The translations under genes were made by a program, and so were the position numbers. 64,000 nucleotides of DNA, taken from positions 806,001 to 870,000 of the forward strand of contig CBDETD010000002.1 of assembly GCA_965242805.1 (NCBI GenBank), read 5' to 3'. Positions 54,275 to 63,223 of the stretch are shown here, one piece after another. The notes under the pieces are model-generated. The model was not told where the DNA came from. It did no database searches and worked only from the letters and a program-made list of their open reading frames with translations. The first letter of the stretch is position 1. Each line of letters opens with the position of its first letter. The stretch is from JANQEU01 sp965242805 (lineage in GTDB: Bacteria > Bacteroidota > Bacteroidia > Cytophagales > Cyclobacteriaceae).

Positions 54275-57200
54275 CTCGTTTTGATCTTAGTTATTTGGTC
54301 GTTTAGAACCGAACCTTCGTGTTCAAGGTCTTTTATCTTCATCTCCTGCTCTAGAATGTAAAGTGTCAGTTCCTCTATTTTTCGTAATAAAGTCATCGTC
54401 ATTTCACCGGCTTGAATTCCTTCTTCCTCCATTTCAGTTCCTTTTTTCACATTGGGTAAGTGACTATATTTCTCAAGAAAATCCTTCAATTCGGAGAGAT
54501 CCATTAAATCGTAGTCAGATTCGAAAACATAATCTGGTCCGGGCACCAATAATTCAACAAGCACTTCTTCAGCATGCACTTTACCGTTTACTGTTAGCGC
54601 TTCATCGGGATTGGATGTACCTATGCCCACTGAATCTGATTCATTTGTGTAAATAAGATTTGTTCCAAATTGCCACGAAGCCTGATAATCCGTAGTGACA
54701 GTAATCGTCTCGGAGTAATCTGAATAAACCAATCCATTGTAGGCCCTTACCCTGTAATGGTAATCGGTTGATTGGTTTAAGCCAGTAACAATATCGTTAG
54801 TACCGATAATTGGCTTGTCGAGGTAATCGGTCAAACGATTGCTGAACCCAAGATCGGTGGCCACATCCAATCTATATTCTGTTGCTTCGGGGACTACCTG
54901 CCAGTGAGCCTGGAATTCATCCAGACCAATGTTGGTTGCAGAAAGGATCACTGGTATCGGAAGTGGTGTTATGATGCTCTGGGCAGGTGTATCAGCCGAT
55001 GATCCTGCCACATTATAGGATCTAACGCGGTAATGATATTCGGTACCGGCTACTAAACCCGTAATAGAGAGTGATGTTGTACTTTCGTCATATCCTTGAT
55101 ATGTAGGCACAAAATCTGTGAAAAGGCCATCCCTGGCTACATCAACATAATAGCCGTCTGCTCCCAAAGCCGGATCCCAATTGATGGTAAATTGATCATA
55201 GGTCAATCCAGTAATACTTGTGATCATAGGTGTTTCCGGTAAGGCAATTTCAATATTGAAAGCCAGTCGATTTGATGTGACGGAGTTTATAGTTGACTGC
55301 ACATAATAGGTACCAGGTGTAGAGGTGCCAAATGATGTGCCAGTTGCAATAGGAGTGCCTCCTGTTGGCACATTGTACCATTCCACCGTTCCGGAAGTAG
55401 AAACAGTCATGTTTGCGGTCTGCCCTGAATATATCTCCGTATTTCCTGAAAGAACACTCACATGTTTTGGATGGGTTTCTATGAAGGCATTACCGGAGGA
55501 TCCATTAAAGCGGTCCAGATTTACATATCCGTTATATACTTTGACATAATATGAGTCAGCATCCGCTGGTTCCAAATTGAATATTGTGTAATTCGGATTG
55601 GTATTACTGTATACTTGTTGATCTGCACTATTATTCCATTTGTAGTTATTGTAATTTCCTCCGGTGGTGGTAGTCATGACCAGGTTTTCACCTTCCATAC
55701 CCATATGGTGCTGCTCAGTATCCGTCTTGTCTTGTGGAAGAACCGCCCATGTCAATGGGTTCAGTACAATGGTACCAGGACTGCTATATAACTTTTCAAG
55801 ACCGGAAAAATCCAATTGATTCTCATCGATCCAAAGGCTTTGCAAGGATCCAATATTATTAATTTCAACAGGTATATCGGATATCTGTGTTCTTGCTATT
55901 CCAAGAGTAGAGAGGTTATTCAAATTTCCAATGGAAGTAGGAATTGAACCTAAAGGATTATCATTCAAATTGGCAATGCGCAAAGCGGTCATATTACCCA
56001 TTTGAGTAGGAAGTCCTGAAATAGAGTTTCTTTCAATTTGAAGCCGATCTAACAGCGTCAGGTTGCTGAAGCTCTCGGGAATGGGTCCGGAAAGATTATT
56101 CTCTGTTACATCAAAGTTCACGAGTTGAGTCAAATTCCCTATTTCATCAGGTATGCTGCCGGAGATATTGTTATAGGCGATGTCAAATCCGCCAAGGGAC
56201 ACGAGACTGCCCAAAGAAACAGGTATCGATCCGGATAAATTTGCTGAACGAAGTAGAAGCGACCGGAGATTTACTAAATCAGAGAACTCTGAGGGAATTG
56301 GGCCTGTAAGGTTGTTACTACCCAGATTCAAATAATCCAGCTGTGTTAATGATCCTAACTCTGCCGGAAGTGACCCATTTAGATTTTTATTATTCCGATC
56401 AATCCTCGTAATATCCCCGCTTGTAACTGTCACTCCGTCAAAGCTTTGAAAGTCACTCGAGGTTACCGTTGCGGGATCCAGGTTAGGGTTCCAATTGGTA
56501 CTTTGTGTCCAGTTAGGTCCATCCGTAGCATCATAGAGTGCTTTCAATGCCAGGTACTCCACATCATCTGGAACGACTCCCAATATGGTAGTTACCGAAA
56601 TCTCATTCGATGTAGTTGATGAACCGGAAGCATTACTAGCCTTAACTCTGTAATAGTAGGTCGTACCCTGGGATAAGCCTGTAACGATGGCCTGTGTAGC
56701 CGGACCAACAGAAATATCGCCATACCCGGTGACATAACTTGAAAAATCAGATACAGCCGAAACCTCTAACCAGTACTCATCTCCACCAGGAACACTAGTC
56801 CAGTTTGCGGTAAATTGAGCATTCTGAATATTAGATGCCTGACTGGCAACGGGAGAAACAGGTTTGGTGAGAACAGATTGAGAATTGGAATTAGCAGACT
56901 CACCTGATGAGTTAACTGCCTTAACCCTATAGTAATAAATTGAATTTCCGGACAAACCAGAAACTAGGTCTTCAGTTCCGATGATCACTTTCCCGTTATA
57001 TGATGGCAGAATACTGGAGAAAATGGCATCATTGGCAACGAACAACTTATATTGATCAGCACCAGGGGTAGCATTCCATTGTGCATTAAAAGATGTTGTC
57101 GTTATATTGTTTGGCGCCAGTATCGTTGGACTTTGTGGAATCGTTATCGCAGGTTCTATTCCTGAATCAGGTGATATCCCTCCTGAATTTTCGGCTCTCA

Positions 57201-58080
57201 TTCGAATATAGTAGGTGGTTCCGGGTGTCAGTCCACCCACGGGATGACTGGATCCATTCACGAAGAGATTATTATATCCGGTCACCATGCTAGAAAAACT
57301 TGCGTTGGTGGAGACATCCAATCTGTAATTATCCGCATTGGGAACAGTGGACCAACTAACCTGAAAAGTATTTGTGGTAATATTCGAAACACTTTGAACA
57401 ATGGGAGCAGCTGGTGGAGGGTTAGGTACTTCATAGGTAATTACAACCTTTGGGTGAAATGCAGGATCCGTGTAATCTTCACTTGCATAATTTCTTGATC
57501 TATAGTGCAAAGGGGTTGCGAGTTTCATCATCAATCCATGGTTATTTGATGGATCGCTTACAAATCCTTGAACCAGAGTAGTAATATCAATTTGCCTGTC
57601 CGGATCGAAGTATCCGTTGGATTGCGGAACCCAAACCCTTCCGCTGGTCGTTGTCGCAGGCTGATTATTCCAGGTCACAGCACTGACATTCCATGCTTGT
57701 GTGATTTTCTCTAAATAAAAATCATTGGAACCTGACAATGAAGAATTTACATTAGCTCCACTATAGGCCGTGCCCCAGGATGGATCGGTGTATACATATA
57801 GTATTGCACTGGTAACTACAGCATTGGTTGGGATCTGAGTGGCATCAAACTTAAAAAGTGATCGGAAATACACTTTTTTTCCGCTCCAGGTCCAATAATA
57901 TAGATTGAACCGAGTATAAGTTCCAAAATTCGTATCTCTGTGGGCGGGAGTGTGATAGCTATCCCTTATATGTGCATCTTCCCATAGTGGGCCGGCACTT
58001 ATCGTTATAGTTTCAGTAGTTTGGGCATTAAGACCAGTCCAAAACAACAAAAATGTCAATGTGAATATTAGATTTTTCAT
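54271..58080 (-). CDS. Secreted DNRLRE / FN3 / LRR / FN3 surface protein with tail-fibre C-terminus
   Basis: About 1269 residues from the ATG at 58080 (signal peptide IFTLTFLLFWTGLNAQ); a TTG at 58095 would overlap the upstream stop. Order: DNRLRE-like domain (about 30-220), three FN3 units (about 225-500, core W..VP.ADNYRLDVS), a plant-type leucine-rich repeat region (about 515-760, LDYLNLGSNNLTGPIPSEF), an Ig-like domain (about 850-930), two more FN3 units (to about 1115), and the shared C-terminal module (VGIGTSNPDEALTVNGKVHA ... KIEELTLYI). Extracellular and adhesin-like; no T9SS sorting domain seen. Confidence 0.88.
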   Translation of the reverse strand: MKNLIFTLTFLLFWTGLNAQTTETITISAGPLWEDAHIRDSYHTPAHRDTNFGTYTRFNLYYWTWSGKKVYFRSLFKFDATQIPTNAVVTSAILYVYTDPSWGTAYSGANVNSSLSGSNDFYLEKITQAWNVSAVTWNNQPATTTSGRVWVPQSNGYFDPDRQIDITTLVQGFVSDPSNNHGLMMKLATPLHYRSRNYASEDYTDPAFHPKVVITYEVPNPPPAAPIVQSVSNITTNTFQVSWSTVPNADNYRLDVSTNASFSSMVTGYNNLFVNGSSHPVGGLTPGTTYYIRMRAENSGGISPDSGIEPAITIPQSPTILAPNNITTTSFNAQWNATPGADQYKLFVANDAIFSSILPSYNGKVIIGTEDLVSGLSGNSIYYYRVKAVNSSGESANSNSQSVLTKPVSPVASQASNIQNAQFTANWTSVPGGDEYWLEVSAVSDFSSYVTGYGDISVGPATQAIVTGLSQGTTYYYRVKASNASGSSTTSNEISVTTILGVVPDDVEYLALKALYDATDGPNWTQSTNWNPNLDPATVTSSDFQSFDGVTVTSGDITRIDRNNKNLNGSLPAELGSLTQLDYLNLGSNNLTGPIPSEFSDLVNLRSLLLRSANLSGSIPVSLGSLVSLGGFDIAYNNISGSIPDEIGNLTQLVNFDVTENNLSGPIPESFSNLTLLDRLQIERNSISGLPTQMGNMTALRIANLNDNPLGSIPTSIGNLNNLSTLGIARTQISDIPVEINNIGSLQSLWIDENQLDFSGLEKLYSSPGTIVLNPLTWAVLPQDKTDTEQHHMGMEGENLVMTTTTGGNYNNYKWNNSADQQVYSNTNPNYTIFNLEPADADSYYVKVYNGYVNLDRFNGSSGNAFIETHPKHVSVLSGNTEIYSGQTANMTVSTSGTVEWYNVPTGGTPIATGTSFGTSTPGTYYVQSTINSVTSNRLAFNIEIALPETPMITSITGLTYDQFTINWDPALGADGYYVDVARDGLFTDFVPTYQGYDESTTSLSITGLVAGTEYHYRVRSYNVAGSSADTPAQSIITPLPIPVILSATNIGLDEFQAHWQVVPEATEYRLDVATDLGFSNRLTDYLDKPIIGTNDIVTGLNQSTDYHYRVRAYNGLVYSDYSETITVTTDYQASWQFGTNLIYTNESDSVGIGTSNPDEALTVNGKVHAEEVLVELLVPGPDYVFESDYDLMDLSELKDFLEKYSHLPNVKKGTEMEEEGIQAGEMTMTLLRKIEELTLYILEQEMKIKDLEHEGSVLNDQITKIKTR

Positions 58081-58091
58081 AGTTAAGGTCT

Positions 58092-58520
58092 TCAAAAGTC
58101 AAAATCCGATGGTGTATGTCCTTCCCTTCCAGTTTTTCTGAAATGGGCATCCCTCTGCATCTTCAGATCCCTTCTCAGTGCAACGAAACGTTGGAATTGA
58201 TCAGGAGTCAGCGTTTCCTTCAAGTGTTTTCTTGCTCTAGCATTGACTGCTACAATGGATCGTCTCTGATCTTGCCTGACCTTGGAATTCCTGATTTGTT
58301 TGATACTATTTCTTCGCTGTTTTAAAAGTATTCGTATGTCAGAAATCTGATCCGAAGTAAGGCCTAATTCCTCCTTCATCTGATTAACTCTAGCTTCAAC
58401 AGCGTCGGCATCTGATACAACCATATTCAGGGTGTCCTGACCATTCACTTTGAATGAGTGGAGTAGGAATAGACCTATGATCATAATTCCAAGGTAAAAT
58501 TTCCAAGAAGACCTATTCAT
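58092..58520 (-). CDS. Spy/CpxP-like periplasmic chaperone
   Basis: 142 residues. Signal peptide (IMIIGLFLLHSFKVNG), then an all-helical protein with two LTxxQ motifs, LTSDQ (about residue 55) and LTPDQ (about residue 103), the hallmark of the Spy/CpxP family of ATP-independent periplasmic chaperones. Positively charged (many Arg/Lys), as in Spy. Located between two giant FN3 genes with gaps of 4 and 11 bases, it probably assists their transit. Confidence 0.85.
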   Translation of the reverse strand: MNRSSWKFYLGIMIIGLFLLHSFKVNGQDTLNMVVSDADAVEARVNQMKEELGLTSDQISDIRILLKQRRNSIKQIRNSKVRQDQRRSIVAVNARARKHLKETLTPDQFQRFVALRRDLKMQRDAHFRKTGREGHTPSDFDF

Positions 58521-58524
58521 AAGA

Positions 58525-61500
58525 TTATTTCTTTTGTAGTTCTAAAATTTCTTGTTTCAAAGTCGCGTTGCTGGTTGTCAAATCATTGAGCACATCAGTT
58601 TGCTGTATTATGTATAATGTCAATTCCTCGATCTTTTTAAGCAATGACATGCTCAATTGCTGCGAATGGATCCCCTTCTCGGCAAATTCCGAAGCTGATG
58701 GTATACCCGGTAGGTGTTTGTTTTCAGTGATGAATTCACGTAATTCTTCCATTGACATTAATTTGTAATCCGAAGCAAACACATAGTCTGGTGCAGGCAT
58801 ATTCAGATCGATAATTATCTCTTCGGCATGAACCTTGCCATCCACTGTGAGCAACTCGTCAGGTGCCGAGGTACCTATACCGACTTTATCGTCTACCTCA
58901 GTATGTATTATTTCATCTGCATAATTCCACACCACGAACTTCAAGGTGGTAAGCTCATCGGTTACATAGTCGGATTCTATCCATGATGTTTCTGCTCTGA
59001 CACGATAGTAGTAGGTTGTCAGTTGAGTAAGTTGATCAACCAAATAGCTGGTACCCACAACATATATCTCATCGAATCCGGGCACTTTGGTCAGGAAACT
59101 TGCATCTGTAGCCACATCCAGTCGATAACCTTGTGCCCCTACCACAGGTAACCAATTAGCAACAAATTGATTTGATTTAACACTTGACGCCACTTCCAAT
59201 ACCGGAGCCTCAAGTAAGGTGACTGCTGCATCAGGGATGGAATTATTGGAGGTACCCGAAATGTTGTAGGAACGCACCCTGAAATGGTATTCTGTTCCAG
59301 GTTGTAGGTTTTCAACTATCTCTTGATTAGTCAAAACCAGGTGATTATGATATTGTGGGATAGGGCTAGAAAAATCACTATCGTCATCCACATCGAGATA
59401 GTAAGATTCAGCACCAGTGGCTTCATCCCATGAAAGCTGGAATTGACTTGTCGTGATGCCTGAAACAGTAAAAGTAGAAGGAGGAGCTGGGACTGTTAAA
59501 ACAGACATCGGGGGATGGGATTCGTCCGAATACCCGTTGCTATTACCTGCCTGCACTCGGAAGAAATATTCAGTCCCAGAAGCCAATCCTATAACCGTCT
59601 TTAGATTACCCGTCACCGGATCATCCAGGTATCCAGGTACTATTTGAGTGAACAATTGGTCACTGGCTACATCAAGTTGATAGCCTGTTGCTCCTTGTGT
59701 CGATGACCACGAAGCGTCAAACCTGTCGGATTGGATCATTGCAGGAGGGAGTAACGATGGTGGACCTGGTACTGTGATAGTAGAGATCGTTGCGGAATAA
59801 TCCGAGGGACCAGATGAATTGAGTGCGCGTATCCTAACAAAATATTCTGTACCATTCGAAAGTCCGCCAATCGTATAATTGGGTACCACTGAAGGAAATA
59901 CCTGGTAATTCTGTCCAAATGCTATATCAGTGGCTAAATCTATTTCATAGGAATCCGCTCCGGAGACATTCGTCCATGACACAGGAATCGTATTTCCGGT
60001 AACGTCACCAAAAACGACACCATTTGGCGCAGAAGTACGGGTTTTCGTTGGAATCGAATTTGAGTATTCGGAATTTCCCGAAGCATTCCTCGCTCGGATT
60101 CTGAAGAAGTAATCAGTGCCAGGTAACAAACCAATGTCCACAGTCCATTCGGTACCTGCAACTGGAAAATTTTGGTAAGGTGATACAAATGTCCCAAAAG
60201 TTGAACTGGTGGATACATCCAATAGATAATCGTCTGTTCCGCCAGGTTCCGTCCACCGCGCTAAAAACGAACCAGCTGTATGATTTACCGCGTCCAATGC
60301 TACAGGAGGATTGGGAAGAGTAATAGTCTGTACTGGATTGGAATTTTGAGTAGTGCCAGCATCATTTCTCGCTCTCACTTGATAGTAATAAATTTTACCC
60401 GGATTCAATCCGTTTACCAATGTGTCGATCCCGGATATTACCTGGCTATTGTATCCAGGTAGTTTTGGGGAAAGCGTACTTGATTCACTAACGTCTAATA
60501 GATATTCATCAGCACCTTGTGCAATCTGCCACTTGGCCCTGAACTGTTGTGTTGTGATCTCTGTAGGTGAGACCGCTGTTGGGACCTCAGGAAATACCTG
60601 GAAGTTCAGGGATGTTGAAGGATCTGAAATCGGTCCCATACCGTGAACCGCAAAAACTCTGAAATGATAGGTTTGACCCCACTCAAGTCCTGAAATAAAT
60701 TTGGATTCGGTACCTATTCCAGAATGTGTCTGGAAAATATTACCAAAAGCAGCGTCCGTAGCGATCTGCAGATCGTAGGAAATATTATCTCCAGGTACCG
60801 GGTTCCAGGTCAATGTCACGGTATTGGTTGAAACAGGTCCCGGAGGGCTCAATACCGGAGTAATTGGTTTCAAATACACAGGTTCACTAGTGGAATAATC
60901 AGATGATCCTCCTGCATTCCTAGCCTGTACCCTATAGTGATAGTCTATCCCGGGTGCCAGGCCAATAATATTGGTGGTTGTTGCACCTGGCACGATCGCA
61001 CTTTGTGTGATAATGCTAAAATCAACTATCTCCGAAACCTGGACTTCATATTCAGTTGCCCCTTCTACCAGTGTCCAATTGGCAGTAAAACCATCTTCAG
61101 TAACATCTCCTGGTGGTACTGGAAAGACATTGGGAGTTAACAATGGAATACTCACCGACATTGGTGCGGATGAAGCAGAAGCCTGGTATTGATCCACCGT
61201 CCTAACCTCATAGAAATAATCATACCCTGGAGTCAATCCACCAACAGGATAAGAAGTCCCCAGAACAGGTATGTCCGATATGATGTACACATTTCCTGGC
61301 TGCCGATAAACATCCAACCGATACTCTATGGCATCCGGTACCGATTCCCAATTTGCAGTGAAAGAGTTTTGTGCGACTAGACTAGCATCCAAAACATTGG
61401 GTGCCGGAGGAGGTGGAGGCAATGGAAGTGAAGCAGTTTCAAAACCAGATTCATCCGTAGTCCCGGAAGCATTTTGAGCTTGTACCCTGTAATAATAATC

Positions 61501-62613
61501 CATAGCTGGATCGAGACCAACGACATTGAAGCTTGTAGCGGTCACAGGCATATCAGTCAGGACCAGATCACTAAATCCCGGATCCCTGGCTACATCCAAC
61601 AAATAAATGTCTGCTCCCAAGGCAGGACCCCAATTGGCGGTGAAACTAAATGGCGTAATATCTCCTGGTGGCATCACTGCAGGCAGATCAGGAAGTAACA
61701 ATACCTGGATGATATTTGATTCCTCGGATCGACCTATACTGGCTTGAGTCTGAACACGATAGTAAAAAGTTTTTGTACCTGACGCAGGAAAAATAAGATG
61801 TTCCGTTCCATATTCCACCTCATCAACAGGGTAAGAAGAAATAAAATCTATATCCTCGGCTACATCGAGTAGATAGTAATCAGCATTAGTGACAGGGTTC
61901 CAGGAAGCTGTGAATGAGTTTGCTGTGATTGAAGTTGGCGGATTGGCAATTGGTGGATCAGGAGGAATTTCAACCATCATATAAGAAGATTCACCTGAGG
62001 CAGTCCCTCCTATTACGGATTGGACTCGATAGTAATATCTAATACCAGCTTCTGATACCGGTATGGAAATGCTATTTGTGGGGGTGAATAAATCAATTTG
62101 CTCAAATGAGGAAAAGTTTGAATATCTGGATACATCCACCTGATATCCATCTATACCCATAATCTCAACCCAATTGGCAGTAAAGGAATTTGAGGTGATA
62201 TCAGATGGTCCAGTTAGAAGTGGAGGCATTGGAACAGTTACCGTGTTGGAATTTGGAGATTGGCCATACGTGTAACTATTTGCCCTTACACGACAATACA
62301 AAATTTCTCCCTCTGGCATTCCATTAGGACTATAATTGTCCGTATATCCAAGGTTGAAATCCTGATAAATGAAATTTGTAAAAAACGGATCTAATGCAAT
62401 ATCAAGAAAATAATCATCAGCAAACGGATCCATATCCCATTGCAAGCCGAATCCTCCTTGGTCGATCCATTGTAAGGATAAGTTTGGTGGTGGTGGCGGT
62501 CCTTGTGCCTTCAAAGGGATCCCGTATCCCAGACACAGGAGGATTAAAACAATAATGGAACACTTTTGAAAAACCGCTTCTTTTGACCACATAGTAATAT
62601 TTTTTGAAATCAT
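58525..62613 (-). CDS. Secreted protein with 13 FN3-like repeats and tail-fibre C-terminus
   Basis: About 1362 residues from the ATG at 62613; an in-frame GTG at 62649 is possible, and M20 (62592) is a third option. Signal peptide (SIIVLILLCLGYGIPLKAQ). Thirteen consecutive FN3-like units of about 92 residues, each with the core FxAxW..V.GA..Y.LDVA.D..F and closing YYYRVxAxNxxG. The C-terminal module VGIGTSAPDELLTVDGKVHA, PDYVFASDYKLMSMEEL, NKHLPGIPSA and KKIEELTLYIIQQ plus a coiled coil follows. First gene of the operon. Likely a surface fibre or adhesin; no T9SS domain seen. Confidence 0.88.
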   Translation of the reverse strand: MISKNITMWSKEAVFQKCSIIVLILLCLGYGIPLKAQGPPPPPNLSLQWIDQGGFGLQWDMDPFADDYFLDIALDPFFTNFIYQDFNLGYTDNYSPNGMPEGEILYCRVRANSYTYGQSPNSNTVTVPMPPLLTGPSDITSNSFTANWVEIMGIDGYQVDVSRYSNFSSFEQIDLFTPTNSISIPVSEAGIRYYYRVQSVIGGTASGESSYMMVEIPPDPPIANPPTSITANSFTASWNPVTNADYYLLDVAEDIDFISSYPVDEVEYGTEHLIFPASGTKTFYYRVQTQASIGRSEESNIIQVLLLPDLPAVMPPGDITPFSFTANWGPALGADIYLLDVARDPGFSDLVLTDMPVTATSFNVVGLDPAMDYYYRVQAQNASGTTDESGFETASLPLPPPPPAPNVLDASLVAQNSFTANWESVPDAIEYRLDVYRQPGNVYIISDIPVLGTSYPVGGLTPGYDYFYEVRTVDQYQASASSAPMSVSIPLLTPNVFPVPPGDVTEDGFTANWTLVEGATEYEVQVSEIVDFSIITQSAIVPGATTTNIIGLAPGIDYHYRVQARNAGGSSDYSTSEPVYLKPITPVLSPPGPVSTNTVTLTWNPVPGDNISYDLQIATDAAFGNIFQTHSGIGTESKFISGLEWGQTYHFRVFAVHGMGPISDPSTSLNFQVFPEVPTAVSPTEITTQQFRAKWQIAQGADEYLLDVSESSTLSPKLPGYNSQVISGIDTLVNGLNPGKIYYYQVRARNDAGTTQNSNPVQTITLPNPPVALDAVNHTAGSFLARWTEPGGTDDYLLDVSTSSTFGTFVSPYQNFPVAGTEWTVDIGLLPGTDYFFRIRARNASGNSEYSNSIPTKTRTSAPNGVVFGDVTGNTIPVSWTNVSGADSYEIDLATDIAFGQNYQVFPSVVPNYTIGGLSNGTEYFVRIRALNSSGPSDYSATISTITVPGPPSLLPPAMIQSDRFDASWSSTQGATGYQLDVASDQLFTQIVPGYLDDPVTGNLKTVIGLASGTEYFFRVQAGNSNGYSDESHPPMSVLTVPAPPSTFTVSGITTSQFQLSWDEATGAESYYLDVDDDSDFSSPIPQYHNHLVLTNQEIVENLQPGTEYHFRVRSYNISGTSNNSIPDAAVTLLEAPVLEVASSVKSNQFVANWLPVVGAQGYRLDVATDASFLTKVPGFDEIYVVGTSYLVDQLTQLTTYYYRVRAETSWIESDYVTDELTTLKFVVWNYADEIIHTEVDDKVGIGTSAPDELLTVDGKVHAEEIIIDLNMPAPDYVFASDYKLMSMEELREFITENKHLPGIPSASEFAEKGIHSQQLSMSLLKKIEELTLYIIQQTDVLNDLTTSNATLKQEILELQKK

Positions 62614-62666
62614 GAATGCTGCTTCAGTTGGTGCAATGTGATAATCCACTTAAACACTCACTTCTT

Positions 62667-62694
62667 AGTAAGAAAATCTCGAAATGGTAAACAT
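62667..62694 (-). promoter_or_regulatory. 28-bp shared element, copy 3 (FN3/Rhs operon)
   Basis: Identical to copy 1 except for the central three bases (CTC on the plus strand), and to copy 2 except for the central seven. It lies 53 bases before the ATG at 62613. A 7-bp minisatellite begins 6 bases beyond it. Confidence 0.65.
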
Positions 62695-62700
62695 CATTTT

Positions 62701-62961
62701 CAATGAACAATGAGCAATGAGTAATGAGCAGTGAGTTGTGAGTAATGAGCAATGAGTAATGAGCAATGAGTAATGAGCAATGAGTAATGAGCAATGAGTA
62801 GTGAGCAATGAGTAATGAGCAATGAGCAATGAGTAATGAGCAATGAATAATGAGCAATGAGTAGTGAGTTGTGAGCAGTGAGTTGTGAGCAATGTGCAAT
62901 GAATAGTTTCTTCCCCTTAGAATGAGCAATCTGCAATGAGCAGTGAACAATGAGTAATGAG
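62701..62961. repeat. 7-bp minisatellite, 29 plus 6 units
   Basis: Twenty-nine in-phase heptads (62701-62903) of the type (C/T)(A/T)(A/G)TGA(G/A), with no indel, then a 16-base interruption and six more (62920-62961). It is the same motif as 37711-37801. The long open frames on its minus strand (reading S-L-L-I-A-H-type repeats) are an artefact of the 7-residue period. Confidence 0.85.
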
Positions 62962-63135
62962 ATACGGAAAGCGTCAAATAAAAAGTGAATCTGTTCTGAA
63001 TTTACCTTGCTCGACGAAACGCAGTGAAGGTCTGGTTTCAGAGCCTGCTTTTAGGCAACCACCATTCCATGGGGATACGGTTAAGGATCCCAGACTGTCC
63101 ACATCAGAATACCGGTAATCTCCCCTGACTATCTC
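62962..63135. repeat. Interspersed repeat module, right copy
   Basis: The first part (to about 63054) matches 37802-37892; the second part (CAACC...CCATTCCATGGGGATACGG to ATCTC, about 63056-63135) matches the start of the 525-bp units at about 38475 and 39001. Together with copy 3 and the minisatellite this makes a direct-repeat homologue of the region beyond the Rhs operon's other end. Confidence 0.75.
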
Positions 63136-63165
63136 CAAATCAGTACTCTTGTCCGTACAAATACG

Positions 63166-63195
63166 AAAAAAGTCCTGCTTCCTGAGCAGGACTTT
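63166..63195 (-). terminator. Intrinsic terminator of the right-edge tail-fibre gene
   Basis: Perfect 11-bp stem AAAGTCCTGCT (63169-63179) / AGCAGGACTTT (63185-63195), five-base loop, followed on the minus strand by a run of six T. It begins 28 bases after the stop of the gene at 63224. Confidence 0.88.
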
Positions 63196-63223
63196 CCAAA
63201 CTTGTATTAGTATGAAGAGGAGC

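Noticed and set aside
39468..62613. Phage or extracellular contractile injection system (tail-fibre-like genes)
   Set aside because: No sheath, tube, baseplate, AAA ATPase, capsid or integrase gene in the window; the tail-fibre-like module is a common C-terminus of Bacteroidota surface proteins.
39997..62613. T9SS cargo with C-terminal sorting domain
   Set aside because: I see no type A (conserved GxY...K-like) or type B T9SS ending on the giants; they end in coiled coils or a toxin tip. A profile search would settle this.
62624..62977. Long minus-strand frames with S-L-L-I-A-H / T-H-Y-S-L-L repeats
   Set aside because: They are translations of the heptad minisatellite, open in more than one frame because 7 bp is not a multiple of 3; no real protein signal.
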